Below are positions 1-11,300 of a stretch of 64,000 nucleotides of DNA, piece by piece. Position 1 is the stretch's first letter; the number at the start of each line of letters is the position of its first letter. The translations under genes and the position numbers were made by a program. The notes beneath the pieces are model-generated. The model was not told the DNA's origin. It was given only the letters and a program-made list of their open reading frames with translations, and made no database searches. Source of the DNA: Cyanophora paradoxa (lineage: Eukaryota > Glaucocystophyceae > Cyanophorales > Cyanophoraceae); the NCBI GenBank assembly GCA_004431415.1, contig QPMI01000482.1, positions 310,001 to 374,000 on the forward strand. Reading direction: 5' to 3'.

Positions 1-965
1 CGTCGGTGGGGGTGGAGCAGAGCGGGCCGGTCCACCCCGGGGAGCAGAAGCACTTCCCCATGTGCGCCACGCCGTGCCCTGCGACGCCGGCCGCGTTCGC
101 GCGATGCCGGCCCTGCGATGCCGGCAGGCTGGGGCGCGCGCGCGCACCGGAGCAGGCGACGGGGCTGGAGGGGACGGGGGCGGAGCAGTCGTCGCCGGCC
201 CAGCCCGGGTGGCAGGCGCACTTCCCATGCACCACGATCCCGTGGTCTGCCCCCGCGGGGTGCACGACTCAGCGGTGGGCGGCGCCGGCCCGTGCGCGCG
301 CCCGAGACTCCGAGGGGCGCGCCCGGCGCCCGGCGGGCCCCTCGCCTCCCTCCTTGCCCTGGGCGGGGGCGCACCCGAGCAGGCGACGCCGGGGAGCTCG
401 CCGGCCGCCGTCGCGCAGTCCGGCCCCGTGTACCCCGGCACGCAGTGGCAGCGGCCCTGGATGACGAGCCCCTTGCCTGCGCCGGGCCTGATCATGAGCC
501 GGCGTCTGCCCGAGTCGGCGGCCGGCACTGGCCGCGGGGGCGGACCCGAGCACGGCTCCGAGGAGCTCTCGCCCGCGCCGGGGAGGAGCGCGGCCGGCGC
601 GGCGCACTCCGGCCCCGCGTATCCCGGCATGCAGAAACACTTGCCCTTTATCAGGACCCCATTCCCTGGGCGCGTCGTGAGTCAACAACGTTGAGGGGGG
701 AGGGGCCAGCGAAGGCCTAGGGAAGGGGCCAGCTAGCGAAGAGGAGGGCGCGCCCGAGCACGGGAGGGAGCCGGCGGCCGACGCCGGCGCGGCGCAGTCG
801 GGCCCGGCCCAGCCCTTGAAGCAGTGGCAGGCGCCAGCCAGGAGCGCCCCGTGTCCTGCGCACGCGCGCGTTGGACGGCCGCGCGCGTGGTGGATCGGAG
901 GCCGAGGCGTCACAGCTACCGCACCCGAGCACGGAGTGCCAGCCGCGCCAATCTACTCTCCCAAA
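1..965 (-). CDS. EGF-like repeat protein, 3' part (partial at left edge)
   Basis: Five EGF-like (tenascin/laminin-type) half-modules read on the minus strand at about 788-850, 594-655, 412-480, 183-245 and 12-75. Each has the pattern GxCxCxPGWxGPxC followed by a small A/P/S-rich spacer and CSG; examples are GKCFCMPGYAGPEC and GKCACHPGWAGDDC. Each module is one exon: it ends in the codons for C-S plus a single G, followed by a donor (GTGCGCC, GTCCGCC or GCGCGCC), and the next exon restores a Gly and continues xGxxxxGKC. All introns are therefore phase 1. A further CSG followed by GTGCGG lies near 925, so the gene extends at least to about 965 upstream; the true start was not found. Such repeats are typical of secreted or cell-surface proteins, so an extracellular role is inferred. 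No transmembrane segment or stop is visible because the gene runs off the window. Confidence 0.72.
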
Positions 966-1508
966 GTCAGGGCATGACGAATGAACACGCGAAGGCGCGC
1001 GTACGGCGTGGGCCATGGCGCCGCTGGGACCGAACGGTGCGGTCTGCGCCGCGAGAACCCGTCATCCGACGGCGGGTTCGGGGCGAAGCCGCCCTACCTC
1101 AGCCGCAATTAGCAGCGACAGGGTGCCCGCCGGCGCTGCCGGCCTGCCGCCCCGCGCCATGGCCATCGATCAATGACGTGCCGGGGTACCCGCAGCCTTA
1201 AGCTTTAGCTTTGGGTCGGCGGTTTCGCGGGCTTAGCCTGAGTTAGTAATCCGTTGGTCTCACTCGAGCAACCATGCAGATCCGACAGTAAGCGTGCAGG
1301 CGCACGCCGCTCGTGCCAGTGTGCGGCGCCGCGGGCGCGCGCGCATTGCTGGAGGTGTCGGCACACGGCGCTCCAGAACCACATATGCAAGACTCTCTAG
1401 GTCGGTTTCGCCCGCCGGCGCTCTCCGGATCCCCATCTCCGACGGTCACCGGGTCGCTCGAGCTCGACCAACCACGCGCGCGTGCACGTGGTCCGCAGCG
1501 CGGGCGGG

Positions 1509-1915
1509 CAGGCAGACGCCGCTGATCGCCGCGGCGGAGCGCGGGGACGAGCACGCGGTGCGGACGCTGCTGGCGCGCCCCGAGACCGAGGTCGACGCCA
1601 CCGACGCTGCGGGAAGGTGCGCTGAGATCTAGATCGACTCAGCGATGTTTAACATGCGCCTTCGGGCTTTCCTGGTCGGTTCTAGAAGATTCAGAGTCCT
1701 TCGGGGGACGGGCAGCCCAGAGCGGGCGCCTCTGTCACGATATCGATATCGATATTCGATCAGGCCCGGCCCGGGGCCCCGCGCCCTCGGATCCGCAAGC
1801 CCACGCCGCCGCCTCGTGCGCAGGACGGCGCTGCTGGCGGCGTGCGCGACGTCGGCCCCCGCGCTCGCCCTGCTCCTCCTCGAGCGCGGCGCCGACCCAC
1901 AGGGAAACATAACCG
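1509..1915 (+). CDS. ankyrin-repeat exons (fragment or 5' part of the 5.8-7.5 kb gene)
   Basis: Two exons splice in frame to an ankyrin repeat. The first begins after an acceptor at about 1510 and reads TPLIAAAERGDEHAVRTLLA, ending in DAAGR. The donor is GTGCGC at about 1617, the acceptor GTGCGCAG at about 1822. The second exon continues TALLAACATSAPALALLLLE then RGADPQGN, a canonical second helix plus loop. After this the frame runs into ITGN and a TAG at the start of a CTAG-rich stretch. No initiator ATG was found upstream. Ankyrin exons resume only at about 5820 on the same strand, so this may be the 5' end of that gene across an unusually long intron, or a gene broken by insertion. Ankyrin repeats mediate protein-protein contacts; no partner can be inferred. 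Confidence 0.55.
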
Positions 1916-3509
1916 GTAACTAGCTAGCTAGTAGTTACGTATCGAGTACTTTTTCTCCGCTACTCGGTACAGACTCGTTAGCTAGCGAGTCGATAACGAG
2001 TAGTTACCTAGTGCGTAGCGAGAGCGTATGTAGTGCGCATAGCTAGCACGTTATCTAGCGCGTGCAACTAGCCAACCAGCTTCCTGCTGCCACTTGCTGC
2101 CACCCGCCGTGCCGCCAGCAGCTTCACCTCGAACATGCTTCATTCACACAATCTGCTACCACTATATGCTATGCTATGCGAAGCTAAGCGAGCTAAACTA
2201 GCTAACTACGCTATGGTGCCTAGAGCTGCACTAAGACTAGACCTAAGGCTGCACTAAGACTAAGCCTAAACTGCACTAGGACTAAGCCTGCGCCGCCCGG
2301 CTCCGCCGCCCGGCTCCACTAGGACTAACGCTACGCCACGGCTCCGCCGCCCGGCCGCTAAGCCGGCGCCACGAACTCGCCGCCGCCGACTCTCCACTCC
2401 AAGCGAGCTGCAAGGGATGTGAACATCATGCCAATCTCATCATGGCAGTCGCCCGGGGCGACCTGGAGATCTAGAGCGGAAGCGGAAGCGCTAAGCGGAC
2501 CAAGAGACAGGCGCTAGCCAGATCTAGAAATGGCGAAGACATGCAGTGCGGGCAAGCCGCACCTACTTGAATGGCGAACAGGCCCAGCCGCCGAGGACGC
2601 CTGCGACAATGTATAAGCGACATGATGCCATACACCAGCCGTGGATCCTGCCAGAGCACGCGAAGCGCGACGGTATGCAGATCGGACCTTTCGGGGCTTC
2701 GGACTTCGCTTCTGGGCGCTCGGGACGGCCGCTGATTGCTCATCTGGGATCTCTAGTCAGCTAAATGAAGTCTGGGTCCCGATGGGCGACGGGGGCGGGC
2801 TGCGCTGGAGCTGTCCGTTACCACGAGCATACAGCGTCCCAGAGTCACTTGCCGTTCCCTGTGCGTGAGGAAGGCAGAGCAGCGCTCGGAGAAGCTGCTC
2901 GGGCGCCGCTCGGGCGCTGCTCGGGTTTCGAGCTGTAGCACCGTTTGGAAGTTCTGTACCCGCCAATCAAAGAGGACTGTACCCGGCCCAGGGCAGACGG
3001 TGCCAAGACCCCGAAGAGTATGTAGGCAGCAGCCTGTAGGCTGCAGCCAGGCCGCGCCCGCCACGATGACGCAGCCGACCGAGAAGCGCAAAGCGCAAGC
3101 CTTCACTAGTCGGACACCGACGCTCAGCCCCAGCAGCAAGCTAGCGAATCGTGCGGTTCGTGTTGCAAATTCAACAAAAGCTCATAGAAGGACCCCGGGC
3201 TGAGTACTACGTGCGGCACGATTCGCAGATGTCGGGGGCGCGAGGCCGGCGGGCGCCTCACCCGCTTCAGAAGGAGTTGAACATCGTGCCGCGGTAGATG
3301 AGTCGCCGCTGCCGGCGCTGAATCCGGAACGGCGCGGTCGCGGCACGACGCCCGCGAAAGTGCCGACTACGCCGACCTCCGCCCCCGGCCACCGGCCCGC
3401 TGGGAGCTCCCCGCCGGCGACCCGGCCGCCGAGCGCGCCCGCGCCGGCCTCGTCCATCTCGTCCACCCCCCGAGCCGACGCCGCGCCGCGAGCTCTCCCG
3501 GAGGCGGAG
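1916..3509. other. gene-free stretch rich in short palindromic words
   Basis: No convincing exon was found on either strand. The left part (1920-2240) consists of words such as CTAGCTAGC, CGAGTA and AGCTAAGC in changing order. It then passes through a short tandem repeat (listed separately) and a CCGCCCGGCTC-rich block near 2290-2370. From 2400 to 3480 composition is mixed and the open frames present show no recognisable motif or plausible splice structure. Confidence 0.6.
2224..2290. repeat. three degenerate copies of a 22-24 bp tandem repeat
   Basis: The units share the core CTGCACTAAGACTAAGCCTA. The first ends GACCTAAG, the second AAGCCTAA, and the third carries CACTAGG instead of CACTAAG. 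A shortened copy (CACTAGGACTAACG) follows after a CCGCCCGGCTC insertion. Confidence 0.7.
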
Positions 3510-4330
3510 GCGCGGCGGGCGGCGGCGCGGCTCGCCGCACGGGGCGGAGGCGCGGAGGGCGGCGGCGCGGCTCGTCGGGCGGGGCGGAGGCGGGTGCGCG
3601 GCGGGCGACGGCGCGGCTCGCCGGACGGGGCCCGGCGGGGGCGCTGCGGGCGGCGGCGCGGCTCGTCGGGCGGGGCGGAAGCGCGGCGGGCGGCGGCGCG
3701 GCTCGTCGGGCGGGGCGGAAGCGCGGCGGGCGGCGGCGCGGCTCATCGGGCGGGCGGAGGCGGGTGCGCGGCGGGCGACGGCGCGGCTCGCCGGACGGGG
3801 CCTGGCGGGGTCGCGGCGGGCGGCGGCGCGGCTCGTCGGGCGGGGCGGAGGCGCGGCGGGCGGCGGCGTGGCCCGCTGGACGGGGCCGGCGGGGGCGCGG
3901 CGGGCGACGGCGCGGCTGGCCGGACGTCGACGGGACCGGCGGGGGCGCGGCGAGCGGCGGCGCGGCTCGCCGCACGGGGCCGGCGGGGCGCGGCGGGCGG
4001 CGGCGCGGCTCGCCGCACGGGGCCCGGCGGGGCGCGGCGAGCGGCGGCGCGGCTCGCCGCACGGGGACCGGCGGGGGCGCGGCGAGCGGCGGCGCGGCTC
4101 GCCGCACGGGGCCCGGCGGGGGCGCGGCGGGCGACGGCGCGGCTCGCCGGACGGGGCCCGGCGGGGGCGCGGCGGGCGGCGGCGCGGCTCATCGGACGGG
4201 GCGGAGGCTCGGCGGGCAGCGGCGCGGCGCCGGCTCGCCGGACGGGGACTGGCGCGGCGGAGGCCCGCCCGGCGGGGCGCGTCGGGCGGTGGCGCGGCTC
4301 GCTGGACAGGGGGGAGGCTCGGCGGGCTCG
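3510..4330. repeat. GC-rich minisatellite, roughly 17 units of 40-48 bp
   Basis: The anchor GGCGCGGCTCG recurs about every 40 bp (for example the CTCGTCGGGCGGGGCGGAAG type at 3661 and 3701) or 45 bp (the CTCGCCGGACGGGGCCCGGC type at 4141 to 4186). Unit types alternate, so the array has been reshuffled rather than simply expanded. It contains almost no stop codons, which produces long open frames on both strands encoding Arg/Pro/Ala or Gly/Arg/Ala repeats. Because 40 bp is not a multiple of three and the repeat drifts between frames, these are not treated as genes. Confidence 0.85.
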
Positions 4331-5819
4331 CCGGCTCCGGGCGGGGCGGGCTCGCCGGCGGGCAGCCATCGGCTCGCGGGGCGCCGGTGCGCGGGCAGCC
4401 GTCGGCTCGCGGGGCTCCGGCGCAGGGGTGGCAGGGGGACGGGTGGCAGGGGGGCGGGCGTTTGAGGGGCCCCACCCCTGCCGGCCCGGCCCGACCGGCG
4501 GCGGCTGCCTTGTATAGCATGTGAAGCAATCAAATAGCTTTCGTTTGTCGCTTTCCCGGCCCCAGCAGAGCCTGTGCCGCGCGCCTGGGTGCCGCGCTTT
4601 CGCCGGGGCCCCTTGGCTGATGGTCACGCCGATCGACCGCAACGACAGAGCGAGCCAGCAGAGCTTCATTTCGACATAATTAGTGAGATTCTTAAAGAAT
4701 GATATCTTAAGAGTGTGTGCACCGATTTTCGCCGCGAGCGCGAACGTTCCGGACCATACACGTTATCATGAGTCTTTAGACCAGAGTACTAGACATGACT
4801 TCATCAAGTTCATCATCAATTCTACCGTAGTACTTCAACATCGATCAGCGCTACTCAGTGACTCATCGTCCGGCACGTTCGGCGAAGCGAGATATTTGAC
4901 TTTAATTGAGATATTTAGAATATGTACATCATGTTCCCAAAGCGGGAAGTCGCTGGGTGTACGTGATCATGATCATGAGCAGCCGGGCAAGCTCGAGCCG
5001 CAGGCTTCCCCCCCGTGCACGCGGGCCCGGCCCATTACTCTTGAGTGAAAAACCGGTGCTAGTGCGGGTTTACCTTCCGTCTGAGGCCTGAGCAAGGTCC
5101 GCGGCCCGACCGCCGCGGCGGTACGCCGTGATAACCGGAGGGCACCTAGGCGTACTGCGCCGCGCGCCGCGGGTGAAGCTCTGAGCGCGCGGGGCGCCGC
5201 GCGGCGCGTCCTGAGGGCGTACATACGTCCTAAAGAAGGAAAACATGCGACTGCACGCGGCTAGAGCCTCGGGGAATCCCAGCAGCTAAAGTCGCCCGGC
5301 AGGCTGCGCCGCAGCGTCTTCAACTTAAGTCTCGGCGCTGGCGCCGGCATTATTTTGGACGAATTACTGAGGTATTACCGCGGTATCACCGAGGAATTAC
5401 CGACGACCCGAGGTATTGCCAAGGCACTGCGGCAATCTCAGAGGTATTGCCGAGGCAATATCGTAGCGCGTACTGGCAATATCGTAGCGCGTACTGGCAA
5501 TATCGTAGCGCGTATCATCGTATTGCTCATGATCATAGCCGTGCGCATGCTGCCGGGCTAACTTAGTAAGCCTTGAAGCTACTAGGCTATATAGCTAGCG
5601 TTCGTCCAGCAGTACAGCAGCTAGCGCTCGTCGGCGTCCGCGCGCGCGGCTATAGCTATAGCTACGGGTATGTCTATTGTCTTAGCAAGCTAGCTAGCTA
5701 GTCCTCAACGAGTCGAACAAGTTTTTTTGCATAGCGAGTCTGTTAACGAGTCCGTAATGAGTCCGTAACGAACAGTCGACTCGGTAAATCGCCGGTTACG
5801 TTTCCCTGTGACCCCGCCC
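4331..5819. other. gene-free stretch between ankyrin blocks
   Basis: No supported coding region. Composition drops from very GC-rich to about half AT around 4680-4960, with GATCATGATCATGA near 4965. A block at 5350-5520 repeats AGGTATTNCCG-type words, includes the 21-bp tandem repeat listed separately, and is followed by CTATAGCTAGC words up to 5700. If the ankyrin exons on either side belong to one gene, this is intronic. Confidence 0.5.
5454..5513. repeat. 21-bp tandem repeat, 2.9 copies
   Basis: GGCAATATCGTAGCGCGTAC plus T is repeated exactly at 5454-5474 and 5475-5495, with a third copy from 5496 that diverges after GCGCGTA. Upstream words AGGTATTGCCGAGGCAATA resemble the first half of the unit. 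Confidence 0.9.
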
Positions 5820-7508
5820 GCCGTGCCCCCGCCTGCCCGCCGCCCCTCCTCGCCCTCCTCCGGCCGCCCGCTCTCGCGGCCGCTCCGGGCCTGCCCGTCG
5901 ACAACTGCGTCAGCCGGGAGGACTTCGATCCCGCCGCCGCCGCGCGGGAGGCCGCCGGGCGCAGGGCGGCCCTCCACGCCGCCCTCACGGCCCTCTGGTC
6001 CCGCGGCGAGCGCCTCGACGGCTCCACCGACGAGCACGGGTACACCGTCTTCCACTACGTCCGCCCCGCCCCGCCCCGGGGCCCCGCCGCCCTCCAGCTC
6101 GGCGCGCTGACCCGCGGCGGGGCAGGCGGGGGCGGGTCTGGAGACGACCGTTCCCCTCGAGGAGGTCCTCGCCGCTTGCCCGGACCCGGCCGCCGCCCTC
6201 GCGGTCCCGGACCCCCTCGGTGCGCCCCCTCCCGTGCTGCGCCGCCTTGCTCGCCCCGCCCACGCCGGCGGGGCCAGGGAGGACGGCGCTGGCGCTGGCG
6301 TGCCGCGGCGGCCGCCACGCCCTCGCCGCCGCCCTCCTCCCCTTCTCCGACCCCTCGCCCAGGCGCGCCCCTCCGAACGCCCGCCCCGCCCCGCGCTGAC
6401 GGGCACCCGGGCCAGGACCTGGAGGAGAACTGCTGCCTGCACGTGGGGCGCCTCGGGGCGGGCGAGGGCCCCGCCCTCCTCTCCGCCCTCCTGCGCCGCT
6501 GCCCGCGGTCCGGCCCAGCCCGCCCCGCGGCACCCCGGCGCAGGGCGTGAGCTCAGCCGCACCGGCGGTCGCAGGCGGCGCGCCTGCGGAACGGGGACGG
6601 GGAGACACCGCTGCACCGCCTCGCGGCGCGGCGCCCCTGGCGCCAGGCCCGCCGCGCGCCGGCCCCCGCGGCTTTTTCCCCGCCTTTGGATTTGGGGCCG
6701 GGGGCGCCGGCCCGCTCGCCGGCCCGAGCTCGAGCAGCGTCAACTGGTGCGCGCTGTGTCTCCTTTCTTCCCCCCCTTCCCCTTCCACCCGCGCTGCGCG
6801 CCCTGCATCTGACGGGCTGCGGGCCGCCGGCGCCACAGAGAGGCCCTGCAGCGCACCTCCGAGGAGCTCGTCGCCGCGTCGGACGTCGCGGCGCAGGACG
6901 CCGCCGGCCGCACCCCGGCCCGCCACGCCCCGCCCCCCGCCCCGCCCCGCCCTCTCACGCCGGCGCCTGCAGATCCACGCGGCGGTGGCGGCGGGGCGCC
7001 GCGTCGGAGTGCTCCTCGCGGCGATGCTGGCGGCCCCGCAGGCGCGCGCCGCGCTGGCGCTGCAGGACCGCGCCGGCTCGACGCCGCTCCACACCGCCTG
7101 CCGCGTGCGCGCCCCGCGCCCCTAGACACGAGCCACCCTGCCCTAAGTGACACCCTACTGCAGCTGGGGCGCGTGGAGGTGGCGAGGGCGCTGCTCGAGG
7201 CGGGCGCGCCGGCGGGGCCGGACGCCCCGCGCGACCGGCAGGGCCTCCTGCCGGGCGAGGCGGGGCCCGAGCGCGCCCGCCGCCTCGTCCGCCGTGCGTT
7301 CGCCCCGGGGCCCTGCGCCGCGCTGCGCCGCGCCCCGCGCCTGAAGTTCAGGGGCGCAGTCTGGCTCGCGGGGGCCCGGGGCGCGGACCTCGGGGCGGCG
7401 GAGCTCGAGGGGCCCCGCGTGCACCGCGTCTCGGCGCTGCGGCCGCCCTCCCGCACCGGCCTCGCCTCGGACTCGTGCCCCAGCGACGACCCCGACATCC
7501 TCTCGTAG
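5820..7508 (+). CDS. ankyrin-repeat protein, multi-exon
   Basis: About eight exons give a chain of ankyrin-like repeats. They include PLLALLRPPALAAAPGLPVD then HGYTVFHYVRP (about 5850-6070); VPLEEVLAACPDPAAALAVP (6147-6217); GRTALALACRGGRHALAAAL (6272 on); DLEENCCLHVGRLGAGEG then LLSALLRRC (6417-6507); GDGETPLHRLAARRPW (6590-6650); EALQRTSEELVAASDVAAQD then AAGRT (6838-6910); IHAAVAAGRRVGVLLAAMLA then GSTPLHTACR (6970-7110); and VEVARALLEAGAPAGPDAPR (7172 on). The HTACR donor GTGCGCG and acceptor CTGCAG at about 7165 are clear. The last exon runs to a TAG at 7506-7508 and ends SCPSDDPDILS, so the tail is acidic and Ser-rich. No start codon was found near 5820. The 1.5-1.9 kb ankyrin exons may be its 5' end. 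Function beyond protein binding is unknown. Confidence 0.65.
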
Positions 7509-8347
7509 GCCCGCCATGCCGCCGTGCTGGGCCTGCCAAGTTAGTAAGTTATCATAGTATACAGCTAAATGAGCCTAACACAGCAAAGCTACCGCGGGCC
7601 ATGACTTCGATTTTTTCAAAGTTTAGTCATGATCCGATGATATCACTCAAATGCGCATGCATGCCGCAGCTGACTCAGTGAAGCTGCATGCATATGCAGT
7701 GCGAAGTGAATGATGCATACGATCATGAATTTGCCACCCCCTAGCCGCCCGGCGGCCGGGCCGTACGCGTGATCATCATGGCATGCGCATCATGGCATGA
7801 CCATCCGAGCAAGTCTGCATGTTTGGCAATTTCAAGTTTTTCGAGTCGCCGATCGACTCGGCGAGTCGACGTCCGACGGTCGGATCCCGGAGTCCCCGGG
7901 CCGGGCGCTTTCGATAAAAGCTTGTCCGAAGTTCAAATTCTTTCGGCCGCCGGGCCGAGTTCGGCTGCAGGATCCGGATCCGATGATCATGGATTTCATT
8001 CGACACTCAGCGGCAGCGTACTCGGCCCGTTCACCATCGTATCATTGAATCCGGAACATAAAGACAACTATGTATACGTTTTCAATTTGATTAATCCCAA
8101 ATACATAAAAGCGGCGCCCTAGTCCCCCTGGCTGCCCGTAGATAGCGCTGCGAAACCGACGACGTTGAGGGTGGCGACTCCCCAAACCCCCAACCCCCCC
8201 GCCGCCCCTCCCGAATCCCCCTCCCCAGCCCCCTTCCACCCTCCTCCCCCCCTCCCCCCTCACCCCGAACTGGCAGATCGCATTTGTGTGCACGAGAAGC
8301 GGATCGAATTGGGAAACGGGGCGCGCGGCGCGTCGGGGGTCCCTCCC
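7509..8347. other. intergenic, AT-richer, palindromic words
   Basis: Between the ankyrin gene (plus) and the dynein intermediate chain gene (minus), which converge here. It contains GATCATCATGGCATGC, CGGATCCGATGATCATGG and a C-rich run at about 8180-8260 (CCCCTCCC words). No exon was identified. Confidence 0.6.
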
Positions 8348-11300
8348 CTACCGCTCGAGGTCGCCGCCGGAGGGCGCTGCGAGCCCCGCCCCCGCCGCCG
8401 ACGCCGCCGCGTCCCTCTCCCGCTCTGGCGCGCGATCGGCGGGGGTACGAGAAGCGAGAAAGCGCAGAGCGAGCGCGTACCCGCCGAAGCGAAGGCTTCT
8501 AGCCGCTCCTCGAACTTCGCCATGGCGTCCGCGGGCGGCGCGGCCACCTGCGCGCGCGCGCGTCAGGTCGGGAGGGGTACCGCGCGGCGAGCGGGGCAGG
8601 GCAAGAGGAATACCTCGCCGGAGACGTCGTAGAGGTGAACCCCGCCGTCGGAATCTCCGGCGGCGAGCCGGCGCCCGTCGCCCGACCAGCGCGCCTTGTT
8701 GAGCGCGTGCGGTCCCCGCCGGGCCACCGCAATCGGGGCCTGCTCAGAGCGGGGGTCGGGGGGTGAGCGGGCGGGCAGAGGGGGAGGGGGTACGCGCCTC
8801 GGAGTCCTGGACAAGGTCCCAGAGGGAGAGGGCGCCGGTGCCGTCCGCCGTGGCGAAGGCAGACGGGTGCGTGGGGGACCTGCGGGAGCGCCGCACCCTG
8901 AGCGCAGCGGAGAAGAGGGGGAGCAGAGGGGGGGGTACCACTGCACGTCGAATACGTAGTCGCCGAGGTCCTCGAAGGTGTGCAGGGGGGTACCGGCGCC
9001 CTGGCGAAGGAGCTCAGAGGATCATAGGGGGGGAAGACAAGGGGGGTACGCCGTGCCTTGGCGCTCCAGAGTTTGACGGTCCAGTCGGTGCTGGAGGAGA
9101 GGAGGAGGTGGGAGAGGTGGTCCTGTCCCCCCACCGCCGGGTGCGGGTGCACGGCTGCGCCGAAAGTCGGGCCCCGTCACGCGCGCGTACCCCGGGAGCC
9201 GGGCGGGGCGTACCCGTGACGGGGCCAGCGTGGCCCTTGAACTCGTCCGCCACGCCCTGCTTGCTGCGCGGCGGCGTCGGGGGGTACGTGGACTCTTGGA
9301 CAGGGGCACGCCGAACCTGCCGTAGCGGTAGACGCGGAAGAGAGAAGCTGACTCGGTGCCGACGAGGAACGAGTTGACGTCCCCCTCCTGCGCCCCCGGA
9401 TCGAATCCGGCCAGGTCCGGACTCCAGTCGGTCCGGCTTCGAACCTGGAAGGCCAGCGCAGTGACGGGCAGCTCGGTCCTGTTCTGCTTCTTGTCCTTCA
9501 GCTCGAGCACCTCCTGCGGGGTACGCGCTCGGCGGCGGCCTGAATGCGAGGGGGGTACGGCGCTCTCGCACCTGCGGCTGCGAGAGCATCGAGAGGGACC
9601 TGCGCTGGGCGTCGGAACGGAAGGGAGGGGAACGCGCGGACGGGTACGCCGTCGCACCAGGAGCAGACGCGGCCGTCGGTGGAGGCGGTGATCAGATTGT
9701 GCGCGTTCTGCGTGCCGACGACCTGCGCGGGGCCTGAGCGAACGGGCGGGGGCCGGCCCCGAGGGGCTGCCGGCGCCGATGGCACCTGCATCGCGTAGAT
9801 GGGGTGCGTATGGCCGTCCCCCGAGCGCGGCGTCTTCAGCACGGGCGCGTTCTTCGTCCTGCGCGCCCCGTCGCCCGGCAGCCGGCAACCGACCGGACGG
9901 GATTCGAACCGGAGGTCCCACAGGACGATCTGGCCCGAGTAGAGCCCTGCGGGAGGGGCCACGTGAGACCGAGCCTCCCCCGCGCCCTCCCGCCGCAGCG
10001 AAACCGGGGAGCGCGGACGCACCGCCGATGATCTGGGACCCGGCGTAGCGGTGGAAGCTCATCGAAGTGACGGGCGACTGCGCGGGCGGTGAGGGGCGCC
10101 CCTCGCAGCGCGCGGCGCCGGCGCCGGGCCCTCACCGCCGCCGTGAACACGTACTCGGGCTGCAGGGGGCACGCGGGGGAGGGTGGTGGGTGGGAAGCGG
10201 GGCGGGGGCGGGAGGGGGGGCACCTGGAGGCGGTTGGCGGTGCTCCAGACGAGGACGAGGCCGTCGGGCTCGCTCGTGAGGGCGTCCGCGCGGCTCCCGT
10301 ACGCCGCCGCCAGCAGCTCCGGGTGCTGCACGCCGGGTGCGGGGTTGAGAGCGACCCTTGGAGGAGCGGGGGGCGGGTACCTTGGGGGACCACGAGAGGT
10401 CCGTCACCGCCCGGTGCTTCGACCACTTCTCGTCGAACAGCGTGACCTGCGGCGCGGTCGCCCAGGGGTACGGCGATGACAGGGCGCGCGCGCTCTCTCT
10501 CACCGCGTAGGAGAGGCTCTCGCGGGAGGATGCGCTGCGGGCGGGCGGGGAAAGAGGGGGCCGTGAGAAGCGGGGGTCGGGCGGGATGAAGGGGCACCGC
10601 CCGGCGCACCCGGCCGCCGCGGAGTCGCCTGAGCCGACCGCGTAGTCCGCCGCGACGTCGGGCTGCGGTCCGCGCGAGCCGTGTGAGCGGCCTCGGAAGC
10701 GCGCGCGGGGGCCGGCGGGCGGCTGGGACGACGAGGCGAGCGCGGGGCGCGCCTGGCTCAGGGCGCGCTCGACGATGCGGGCGGAGCGCGAGAAGAAGGC
10801 CTGGAATGGCCCCGACGAGATCACCTCGGCGCGCTCCGCCGGCGTGAGCTCTGCCGGCGCCGCCGCGTCGGTCAGTTCGCGCGCCGCTCTGCGCCGCGGA
10901 GGCGGCGGGAAAGGGACGCGGACCCGGGATGCCGGCGGCGGCCTCCGCCTCGGCATCGCCGGCGGCCTCCGGCGCCTCGCCGTCCGCGCCCCCGGCGAGG
11001 GGCAATGCCGGCGTCTCCGCGTGCGCCTGCTGCTGCTGCTGCCTCCTCCTCGCAGGCGTCCGCTCGTCCTCCTCCTCCTCCCTCTGTGTCGGCAGCGTCT
11101 GCGTCTCTTTGTTGTATGTCTCCAAGATCTGCTTGCCGCCTATCAGCGCCGGCGCCCGCCTGCGAGCGCGAGCGGCGGGACGTGCCTTCGGCATGACATT
11201 GATGGGCTCCAAGTGATGTACGCTCAGCTGCGGGGCCCGCCGCTGCGGCCTGCCGCGAGCCCGCGTCAGATTTGAACGGCAAGAGTCGCCCGCAGCGCGG

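Noticed and set aside
3267-4669. Very long open frames on both strands (up to about 420 codons)
   Set aside because: They are produced by the stop-poor GC minisatellite. They translate to Arg/Pro/Ala or Gly/Arg/Ala repeats, exist in several frames at once, and lack a credible start or splice context.
9880-9940. tRNA-like T-arm sequence GGATTCGAACCGGAGGTCCC
   Set aside because: It lies in a WD40 exon of the dynein gene (WDLRFESR on the minus strand). No matching acceptor stem, anticodon arm or A-box could be paired around it.
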